Below are positions 48,424 to 57,769 of a stretch of DNA of 64,000 nucleotides, in pieces. Every line of letters starts with the position of its first letter. Position 1 is the first letter of the stretch. The notes under the pieces were generated by a model. That model did not search any database, had not been told where the DNA came from, and was given only the letters and a program-made list of their open reading frames with translations. Source of the stretch: Craterostigma plantagineum (lineage: Eukaryota > Streptophyta > Magnoliopsida > Lamiales > Linderniaceae); assembly GCA_027422505.1 (NCBI GenBank), contig JAPQWV010000490.1:62001-126000 (forward strand). The letters are read 5' to 3'. A program made the position numbers and the translations under genes.

Positions 48424-48537
48424 TTCAAAACACGAACAACTCTCTCAAACACATAATACGCAGATAACTCTTAAAAATTCTTCAAAACACGAACAACTCT
48501 CTCAAACACATAATACGCAGATAACTCTTAAAAACTC
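48424..48537. repeat. 57-bp tandem duplication
   Basis: Two head-to-tail copies (48,424-48,480 and 48,481-48,537), starting TTCAAAACACGAACAACT and differing by about one base. The second copy reaches the stop codon of the antisense ORF at 48,528. Confidence 0.92.
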
Positions 48538-48701
48538 ATATGCCCGATGAAGACCCAAAGCAGAACAGCAAGTAAAACAACGAATAAGCTCAAAAGAAGG
48601 AAAATCTCAATAACCAGCATATCCAAATTATGCTCAAAGTTACGTCTTAACTCTGCATGTTCCTCGAGCTTCTTCTCTTCTTCCTGCTTCTGCCAATTCA
48701 T
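48528..48701 (-). CDS. Short antisense ORF, 57 aa, predicted membrane protein
   Basis: Opposite strand to the copia, between pol and the extra ORF. ATG (complement at 48,699-48,701) to TAA (48,528-48,530). The N-terminal half is highly charged (QKQEEEKKLEEHAELRR), then a helix of about 20 hydrophobic residues from IFLLLSL to LLWVFIG, then a short GHMSF end. This is a single-pass topology. Just upstream on the same strand is a splice-acceptor-like TTTTTCTCGTTAACAG ending at 48,702. A donor-like GTAAGT lies about 98 bp earlier (48,799-48,794), so a 5'-UTR intron is possible. No relative recognised. An ORF this short could be chance, but the charged-then-hydrophobic pattern and splice-like borders argue for a second look. 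Confidence 0.4.
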   Translation of the reverse strand: MNWQKQEEEKKLEEHAELRRNFEHNLDMLVIEIFLLLSLFVVLLAVLLWVFIGHMSF

Positions 48702-49039
48702 CTGTTAACGAGAAAAATAAGAGATGAGTTAGTTCTTAGATGTAAGGTACTTCAATGAGATTTGAGACCTATCTATTTATAAACACGAAGGAAACTTACG
48801 TCATTTATTGTCCCGACATTAAGACGAATTTTTTACTAAGGCGAAGATTTTTTTCAATAAGGATATCGTATCATGAAAATCGATCTTGAAAAACCGATAG
48901 ATTAGATGTTATCCTTGTGATTGATCGCGCCAAATTGGTAGTATTTGGGTCTTCATTATTTGGTGTCTTTTGCTAAGTTAAAAATCTCGTACACTTACTT
49001 TTTATTCCTAGGTCATTTTGCAAATCAATTATTAAAATT

Positions 49040-50150
49040 AAGTTCGCATACTTTACAATATTTTGCGAACCTCAAATCGAAAAAGGGGGAAGTTTGCGGC
49101 CCATTTTAATCTTTCTTCAGGCCCGCAAAATGTTCTCAACCCTAAAAATTTCTCAACTTTCCCAAATCCATCACAATTCGCAAACCTCTCTCAAATACAC
49201 AACACTCTCAATTCGCAAACCACTCTCAAACACGCAACACTCTCAAATCGCAAACCTCTGTCAGTTTAGATATAATTTTGCGAACCTCAAATCGCAGTCT
49301 CGATAGCATATCCCAGTCCTCACGTGTGTTTCTCTACCTCAATCACGTTCTCAGAAACTGTTCGGTGGTAAGGAATCATTCGATATCATTTCTACAATGA
49401 AATGTCTTTCTTTTCCAGCTTTGCAGGTTTGAATCGTGAAGAACAGGGCTATACTCGGATTTTTTATTATCGATGAATTATTGTAAATGTTTTTAGTATC
49501 TGATTGGGGGTATCTTTGGATAAATGTTTCGATTTTTGAGTTTCTGGGTTTGCTTGTTAATTAGAGCTTTTAATTTCACTTTAAATTTCTTCGTTTAATC
49601 GGTCGAAGTACAGCTTTGCGAACTCAAAAAACTGTTTTGCACAAATCGCAAACCTTCTGCTTTGCGAATCCTGTCAAAGTCGCAAACTTTGCTTTGCTTT
49701 GCGAATTCTAAGTTTACTTTGCGAATTCTTAGTTTGCTTTGCTTTGCGAATTCTAAGTTTACTTTGCGAATTCTAAGTTTGCTTTGCTTTGCGAATTCTA
49801 AGTTTACTTTGCGAATTCTAAGTTTGCGTTGCGAATTCTACTTTGCGAATTCTAAGTTTGCTTTGCTTTGCGAACTCTAAGTTTACTTTGCGAATTCTAA
49901 GTTTGCTTTGCGAATTCTACTTTGCGAATTCTAAGATTACTTTGCTTTGCGAATTCTAAGTTCTTTGCGAACTCTAAGTTTGCTTTGCGAATTCTAAGTT
50001 TGCTTTGCTTCGCGAATTCTAAGTTTGCTTTGCGAATTCCAAGTTTGCGAATTCTATGTTTGCGCATTTAGGTATACGAAAGATTCACTTCGCGAATTGG
50101 TACTTTGCGACTCATAGTTGACCCGGTGTTCCAAATGCTCAATTCGCAAA
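49040..50150 (+). repeat. TTTGCGAATTCTAAG array before the extra ORF
   Basis: Looser copies (TTCGCAAAC, TTTGCGAAC) lie at 49,040-49,300. A dense array lies at 49,616-50,150: about 26 copies of TTTGCGAA, many as units of 20-25 bp reading TTTGCGAATTCTAAGT. The dense part is nearly tandem, unlike the leader array. Positions 49,300-49,615 are plain AT-rich sequence. Confidence 0.9.
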
Positions 50151-50406
50151 GTTCTTTTTCGACTCAACCCGTAAACCATACTTAGAAAATTTTTCGGCCA
50201 AAATCTCTTTGAACATCAATGGGCCAAACAGAAATGGGCCAAATCTCTACCTAAACGATTTCATCTCATAGCCCAAATCGTTCTTCAAACAACCTTTTAT
50301 CATAGCTATTCTAGTTTTACAATATCACATCTCTAATTCCTTTGTTCTTCGTATTGCAGTTCCAACAGCACTTCCCGGTGTCATAAAAAAATAAAAAAAA
50401 AAAAAA

Positions 50407-53400
50407 ATGACAACACCTACGGATACGACACCTACGGATATGGTTTACCCAACCTCAAAATGGATAACGACCAAGGACAATAATTTCCAACTTGACCTTC
50501 ATACATTCAAGTGCAAGGAAGAAATTATATTATCCATTCTGAGAAATCACCACCTTGGGTATGCTTTTTCGGCCTCGGTCCAAGTCACTACAGTCTACCT
50601 TCAACAATTCTGGGGGACGATGAAGACCAAAATTGCTCAGGATAACAGTATATACTACGAGGCCCAAATAGCAAATGAGACTGTCAGCATCACAAGAGAT
50701 CTCCTTCGGAGTATTCTCAGATTGCCAAGTCAACCTCACTACGAACCTGAGGCTTCCGAGAACGAGCTTCTGGAGGATATGATGAAGATGGGATATTACA
50801 CGCCTATCAAGTTTGTCTCCCATTTTCAGAACTCCATGATCCCGCATCCATGGCGAACGCTCTTTGCATTCGTCAATAAGTGCTTCTCACCCAAGCACTC
50901 AGGATGGGATAGATGCAATATCACAATTCTTCGGATCTTCCATGGGATCGTGTTTCGAAGAAATTATGACTTTGCCAAACTTATCACCACAGATCTCGAC
51001 GACCAACTTTACCAACGAACTAAGTCCAAAAAGCCACAGAATTTGCCATATCCCCGGTGGTTCTCACTAATCTGACCACAACACCGGGAATACCATCACG
51101 ACCCGCAGAAGAAAACTTCACCCCACCCAAACTGCGCTACCTTCAAAAAGGAAAGACTGATGAGAAATACTCGCGCACTGCAATGCCAATCCCTCACGAG
51201 TTACTCATACTTGCAAACCCTGACCTTATCGATGCCTACTGCAAAGATTACAAAGTTCCCCACCCCACGACACAGGATAGCCCACCTGAGTCTAACCCAG
51301 GGGGTAGTAATACTGAGAGAGCTGAAACAAGCGAGAGAGAAAGAGAGAGTGAGATGCTGAGAGAAACCACAGACACTGAATTTATTCCCCACACACAACA
51401 GACTACATCTCAACAAGCAATCCCTGACCAATCACCACCATCCCCTGAACAAACCATACCTGAGCAATCTCTCGAGGAACAATCACATGCCGAACGACTC
51501 GAACTACTAATAGATGTTCCCGAGACAACTACGACTGCACTACCTCAGTCAGAAAAAGCCGGGTCAATCCCTAGGATAGAAGACGTCGTACATGACCTAA
51601 CGACGCATGAGCGAACCCCACCTGACCATTCACTTGTCTCCCAATAGACAAGTGTCTCAACACAACACGAACCACCCCAAGCCTCCAGCAGCTCGGTTCC
51701 TGTGTCTGAACCAACTCAAGAAATACCCATTCTTGTGACACAGGCCGAGCCTCAACCTGATCTTCAGGTCTCAACGTTCATAGAAGAACCGCAAATAGAG
51801 GCTCTTCAAGGATTGGACGGAAGTCTCTCGGATGTTGATGATCTCAGCAGCTCACCATCCGCGAGCCACCGTACAGAACCTGTTTCTGGACGTGTGCTAA
51901 CGAGACGCCTCGGCGATCTCGGTGACAGCTCCACCCTAGCCCGTCACACTGACGTGGCCACAACGACCCGAGCACCATCTCCAAAAGATGTGTCGCAAGG
52001 AAAGGTCGGAAGACCCGTGGAAACTGAAGTCCATCCGACTTCGGTTGACAAGGGCCACCGTACAGAACCTAGTTCTGAACTTGTGATAACGGCAACTCCT
52101 AGTGATGCCGGTGCACCAATCCCCACACCCCTAACCGTGACGACGGCCTATCTGGAAAATCGCCTTTTTGAGTTCTTTGAATCCGTGACCTTACCACGGG
52201 TTCGAGGACTCATTAAGGATGCCATGCAATCAGCCTCCACAGACAAAGGCAAGGCACCATTGGTAGACCAATCGTCACAGCCTCGCCTCATCTCACTACC
52301 ACCACCACGAGCACCGACTGATCCCAGCCCATACAGCATGCCTCTACTTGAGCTCTTCGATGTTGGTATTTCTCGCATTATTTCCCTCGACAATCAGCGG
52401 ACTCCGGAAGAAGAAGCTTTCTACAAAAAGCTGATTAAAGGTGGCATCATACCTCACCCCACCACATGTCGTCAAGAAGGCTCGAGTCAGAAGCATCGTC
52501 ATGACGATCCTGATGACCAAGATCGTCCTGAGGGGGAGAAGCGACCAAGAGTCATGCATCCTGTCACTCGCGGCGGACGAGGGCGCGGCGTCCTAACTCG
52601 TGGAGGTGGTTCTTCCCGACAATCCAACCCACCACCAAAGTCCTCTAGGGGCAGACAAGCTACGCCAGGGCCAAACCAGACAATTTCCCTTGACGAAGTC
52701 GAATCTGACTCCTTGAGGATTTCCACCCAATCAGTCCAAACAACCACAACCCCACATCTCACAAGCCAGATAAGTCCCCAAACTTCCAACCCACCCCTTC
52801 AGATCGACAATCCAGACACCTCAGTTGAAGAACTTTACAATCCGCATGATGTCGTGGAGAGGTACATCTTTGGCGAGGAATGGAGAACTCATCCTGTTAA
52901 TCCGACTATGGCCAGAAACCTTATGGACAATGCTAGATACTTTCTCTCGAAAGCTAACATTAGTCTAATTCGTCTTGAAGATGAGGAGCTCGAGGAAGGA
53001 GAAGACTACGAAGCAGAGATACCCGAACTTCCAGAACTTCTTAAACACACGGTCATAGACGAAGATTGCCCTCCAGATAACACAAAGGAATTGACGAGTT
53101 GCAACTTCCATGGAAAAATGTGAAGGTTAATGCTCCTTATCAAGAAGAGATACGAAGAAAATCTGGAGGAGGGAAGACAGGATCTTGAAGGTGGATGAAC
53201 TTGACCTCAGAGGTTTAACCCATTTCCCACTACCAAAAGCCATTCAGTACCTGCTGTCTATCCGTCGATCACTGATGTTTAGAGGAAAAGAAACGAACGT
53301 CGATGATCTCCGAAGACTTGAGGCAAAACGACCCAGAATCAAACAGATTCTGACCGTTCGAAAGGAGCGATTTGCAGATATTGATTTCCCTATTTACATT

Positions 53401-54006
53401 GTACGACGTGAAGATAATTCAGCTGAAGAACTGAATGAAGGGGATCTCTCCTATCTCAGAGGTGAAGACATTGATCAATTAGTAGGAGATTATAGGAGGC
53501 TTGGAGTACTCAGGACTCCAGAATTAAGGATGGGCTATGCTTCATTAAAAAGGTTCATGTTGCGTCAAGTGAAGTTCAACTCTACACATGATCTCCAAAT
53601 GGCAATTGAAAGCAACATAAAAAGAGTGAATCTCACGAAGCCCTCTTTTGAAGCACCTGAGTCAGAGAGCTACGGAGAAGGCCATATCTTTGATGGAGAA
53701 GACCCTTCGGTAATCTACATCAATTACAAGGGAGAGAAGAGACTGATGAGAAAATCAGAAATCCACAAGTTCTGTGATGGAACTCTCCGTATTATTCTTG
53801 CTAAGCTCAAGAGGATCGTAGAGGAAATGAGAGAAGTGGAATCTGAAGTACAAGAGAAGTATCATAAGATGATCGAAATCATCTCCGACAAAATTTCTTT
53901 TCGTAGAAGATTGAGATCATATGAATTAAAACTTGGACTCAGAAGATCAGCCTACGAACTTCTGGAACCTCGGCCTCCTCCCCGCTCGAAGAAAAAGAAG
54001 ACCTGA
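50407..54006 (+). pseudogene. Extra ORF downstream of copia pol, interrupted
   Basis: Long additional protein of about 1,200 codons in conceptual length. The start is the ATG at 50,407, directly after an A-run. N-terminal domain (50,440-51,060): YPTSKW, FKC, VYLQQFWGT, PHPWRTLFAFVNKC. A Ser/Thr/Pro-rich middle follows, then ENRLFEFFE and TDKGKA (about 52,150-52,260). An RGG-type stretch TRGGRGRGVLTRGGGS (52,565-52,612) is typical of nucleic-acid binding. An acidic patch is at 52,970. The C-terminal domain (53,185-54,006) has RFMLRQVKF, HDLQMAIESN, VNLTKPSF, GEKRLMRKSEIHKFCDGTL and a basic KKKKT end. Breaks: a shift near 51,060, TAG at 51,645 and a shift near 53,120. From memory, similar KRLMR/HKFCDGTL endings occur in unnamed proteins of asterid retroelements; not verified. 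Function unknown. Confidence 0.82.
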
Positions 54007-54040
54007 AGACTTAGATAGGCTTATTTGTAATTTGGACACT

Positions 54041-54051
54041 TAGGGGGAAAA
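54041..54051 (+). other. Polypurine tract
   Basis: TAGGGGGAAAA immediately before the 3' LTR. Confidence 0.9.
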
Positions 54052-54334
54052 TGTTAGGAATATTTTAGAAGTGTCCAAAATATTGTTCTAAGTCTTGTAA
54101 TTTCTTTACGATGTATTATCTTATGTATTTGGGTTGTGTTTGTAATGGGCTTGTTAGGGGCCCAATAAGCTTAAATACCTCTCAAGGTATTTAAGCTTAA
54201 ACCCTAACAAGCATTAATCAAGTTTTCCATTTTGCAAAACCCTCACGTATTCAACACTAAACCTCTATAGCACATTATTCACATATTACGAAGGTTAAAT
54301 CTGTTGAAGTGTTCTTGGATAATCTGGAATTACA
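54052..54334 (+). repeat. 3' LTR of the 13.5-kb copia
   Basis: 283 bp, identical by eye to the 5' LTR, followed by the CAAAG target duplication. Confidence 0.95.
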
Positions 54335-54339
54335 CAAAG

Positions 54340-55335
54340 GCTGCGCACAGATCCGGTTTTTCAGAAAGTCCTGAACTTGGATCAGAAAGTCAAAGCCCCA
54401 TAATCGATCCTAGAAATATTGGATCGACCTGATTTAACTGGCTATGAAAATCTTAAGAAGTTATCTTTCAAATGAGACAAGATTCGAATGAATCGGAGCA
54501 CAATAACTTAGTCAACTTCGTTTAAAACTAAAGCTGCGCACGGATCTAAAACAGCAACTACAGAAATAATTTCCAGTTTCGTGCTGTCTCTTTAGAAATT
54601 CATAGAAAATCGAAAACTGATCCGATCGGGTCGATTCAAACTGGTCTAGAAAGCCCAAGAAGTTGGCTTTCAAGAGAATTTAGTTTCGATGAAATCCGAA
54701 TACAATTGCTGGGTGAAAATCGTTTTGACCTGAGGTTGTGCGAACTACACTATCAAGAACCCGTCATAAAATCGAAATAAAAGCAGCTTAGCTTGTTAAT
54801 TACCTCGAAATAACTCAACTGAGACAATAACACAGCACAAAGTCAAGCTTTGGGAGTTTCATCGTTGCTTGATCTCTGCTGACTTCCCCTCCCCTCTGTC
54901 CTTTCTTTCTTTCGTTACTTATGGTGGAAAGAACAAACGAATGGATATGTATAGAATAGAAATGAAACTCCTAAAATTATTACATGGGCTGGGATATTTC
55001 TCGTTTCGTACTTTTAATATTACTCAAATGATGGTTTACATGTTAATTAACATAAATGAGAGAGATTCTCAAACATGTTGAGTTATATGATAACGACGAG
55101 CAAGTGGAGTAGGTGTTCTTTTCCCCTTATGCCTACGTAAGTTTTATAGAATTAGAGTAACTTTCCATCCTTGATCTAATATGAATTATTTTTCCTCAAG
55201 TCACTTTCAAATGATATAGGATGAAACGTTCTCTTTTGCTTAACGTAAGATATATTAAATATACATGATCATGATATTTATAATTATGTTGATCAGACAT
55301 GATGGTAAAGGACGAATTTTCATATACTCTTATTG
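54340..55335 (-). repeat. Gypsy-derivative LTR, right part
   Basis: Continuation of the LTR at 39,394-40,833. GCTGCGCACAGATC, CACAATAACTTAGTCAA and TTTCAAATGAGA-type blocks repeat about every 130 bp up to 54,730 and match those at 40,540-40,830. Beyond 54,840 it is AT-rich with no feature seen. No LTR end appears before 55,336, so the Tekay-like element may also be inserted in it. Confidence 0.6.
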
Positions 55336-57735
55336 TGGCGTCCCTCGTTTTCTAATTAAGGTTAGTGGCGGATTTTCGCAACGTAAGTCGCGGAAGACCC
55401 GTCTAATAAAAACTTTTTCCTAAAAGATAATATAATACAATAAAATATTAGTTTACATAGTAGTATCTGTACAACGGGCGTAGCCCCAAAAATGTCAAAA
55501 GAACAAAAACTCTATTATCGCTCCACAGGTCTTCATCCATGTACCGCCCCGCCCTCAAAAGTCCGTGGAGCACCGCCACCAGCCGCCTCAGTCTTGACGC
55601 GCGTCGGCGTCAGACTCAGTACCTACAACACGTAAACACTGAGCGATTTGCCCAGTAGGTGAATAGAAATGCATGTATGCACGTGAACGCTCATTCCCGA
55701 TCCCAATATCTCACATGCAATGTTCACTCTTTCTTTTCCCACAATCCTGTCTCAAATCACACAACACAGGGCCCTAGGTCAGACTCGACACCTCGCGCGC
55801 CCATAATAATAACATACGGAAGCTTACACTAGCAGCGTTTTGACGATCACGCAACTGCCCTGCTAGGCCGCTCTTCCGTAAGCAGTAGCCTACGTCGACG
55901 GCGTTTTGACGATCACGCAACTGCCCTGTCAGGTCGCTCCCTCCGCTAAAAATAAAATCACGACGGTTTTGCACCTCGGGACGTTCACGCCCGAGTAGAC
56001 AGATCGATCACGCCTATCTGCCGTCAGGTGTCATACGAGTACCAACCTCGACTCCTCAACGAGTCAACAACAAAAATCACAAACATCTCATTCTACCCCG
56101 CTCGACAATATTTTAAATCAACCGTCTCAACCCGGTGTAAATATCTCACCCCTGTGATATGATATGCATATATCATGCATATAAACGTGATAACGTATAA
56201 AAGCATGATCTACATGAAACGTGCGTAAAATATGTATAACACGTAAATCACGTAAATCATTTAAGCACATAGAAACACATAATTGTTTTTACGTATTGTA
56301 GATGGATGATCCACCTACCTGTCCTCCCGCTATTGCTAAATAAGCGGTCTGATGGAATCCCTATAAGTCGATCCTCTGAATACATAAATATTACCATATC
56401 AGTATATTTACTAAACTACATAAGTTTTCAAGTTCCTAAACCCTAATTATAGAAAACCCTAAAATTTATGAAAACCTAAAAATAATAATATTCCTAAAAA
56501 TAAATAAACCTAAAATATTGAAAACCTTCGAAATCGCAAAATTCTAAAATACCGAAAATTTATTAAGTAAAACATAATGTCGAAATACCAAATGTCGAGA
56601 TCTACAAGCTTGCCGAGATCTTTGGTTAAAAATGAAAATGTCGAGTTCCTTGTAAAAATAACTATCGAGACTTGAAATGTCGAAATCCTTAAAAATGGCG
56701 AGACCCTAAACAATATAAATGTCGAAGAGGTTCATAGAAGATGTCGAGACCTTAACAAAATGTCGAGATCTATCCCTGTCAAAATGTCGAGGTCTTTAAA
56801 AAGGAAAATGTCGAATTCTTAAATGTCGAGATCATATTGTCAAGTCCTTAAATGTCGTGATATTATAACATACCTATTAAATGTCGAAGTGTTATAGCAT
56901 GTCGAGATTTGATTAAATGTCGAAACAACATTTGAAAATGTCGAAATGAGATTGAGGATGTCGAGACCTAGTTAAATGTCGATATTTTTCCTAAATACAT
57001 CTCGACATCTTCCTACAATTATCTTCTTCCTACAATTATCATGTATCGACATTTATACATTCAAAGCTCAGTTTTCATCGAGATTATTAATCCTCATGAG
57101 CATCACTATTCGAGGATCACTAAACTCATACCTCACATGATATACACTCAAACACGAGAATTTCCACTTTCCAGAATCTAAATTCTAAGCTATATTTATA
57201 ATTCGAAAACTTCATACAACAAAATCACGCAAGACACCATAATAATATAACAGTGAGAGTAAAGATCATAAGATTGATAGTTATACCTCAGTTTCGAAAG
57301 TTAGCTCCCTGAACTACCAAGCTTCTCTGTTGTGAATTTTCTTATTCTCAACTACACACTTTCGGCTCCACTCTCCTTCTCGTTTGTGAGGGTTTCTTTT
57401 TACTTAGGTATTCCTTGTATATTAGATGTATATCACATCGATTTTTGGTGACTTGATTAGACATTGTTTCTTTTCCTCTAGCTCTAAGTAACGTGATCTT
57501 ATCTAATTCATATTTTGGGCCTTAATTATGTATATATGTATATTAGATAGCCCAACATTACAAATTCCTATTTTATTTATTTTTATACCCCAATTTCTCA
57601 AATCTTTAAATTATTATTGGGATGATTAAAACTTATATTTTTGTTTCGCAACATAATTTCTTCTCAAACTTCCTAATTCATAAAATTACCCACTAATTAC
57701 ATCAAAATTCCGTATCAAAACTTACGGGCATTACA
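55336..57735 (-). repeat. 3' LTR of the Tekay-like element
   Basis: TGTAATGCCC to GGGACGCCA on the minus strand, 2,400 bp. Holds a two-copy repeat at 55,830-55,935 (TTTTGACGATCACGCAACTG), the hairpin at 56,298-56,318 and the motif array at 56,575-57,056. Confidence 0.95.
56575..57056. repeat. Array of about 24 ATGTCGAGAT-like motifs
   Basis: AAATGTCGAGATC and close variants (GTCGAAAT, GTCGAGACC) recur about every 20 bp. TCGA is nearly invariant; intervening bases vary. The same array recurs in the other LTR of the element from about 63,650. Confidence 0.92.
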
Positions 57736-57769
57736 TCCTCCCCCCCTTAAAGAAATTTCGTCCCCGAAA

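Larger units (their letters stand above)
40834..54334 (+). mobile_element. 13.5-kb Ty1/copia element with extra ORFs, full structure
   Basis: Bounded by LTRs at 40,834-41,116 and 54,052-54,334, both 283 bp and identical by eye. A CAAAG target duplication lies at 40,829-40,833 and 54,335-54,339. The primer site is at 41,119-41,130 and the polypurine tract at 54,041-54,051. Order: leader with a TTTGCGAA array, gag, pol, internal purine tracts, short antisense ORF, second TTTGCGAA array, extra ORF. A long gag with a coiled coil, an extra ORF after pol and several purine tracts recall Sireviruses, but the LTRs are very short for that group. Identical LTRs indicate recent insertion or LTR conversion, yet gag, pol and the extra ORF are all interrupted. 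Confidence 0.95.

Noticed and set aside
49616..50150. CRISPR-like appearance of regularly recurring short repeats
   Set aside because: Copies are degenerate, spacing is short and variable, there are no unique spacers of fixed length or cas genes, and the context is a plant retrotransposon.
50407..54006. Envelope-like protein as an identity for the extra ORF
   Set aside because: No signal peptide, transmembrane helix or fusion-type region is visible. The RGG-type stretch and basic tail suggest nucleic-acid binding instead.
54869..55081. 70-codon open frame in the gypsy-derivative LTR
   Set aside because: Short, AT-rich, no domain; it lies within LTR sequence.
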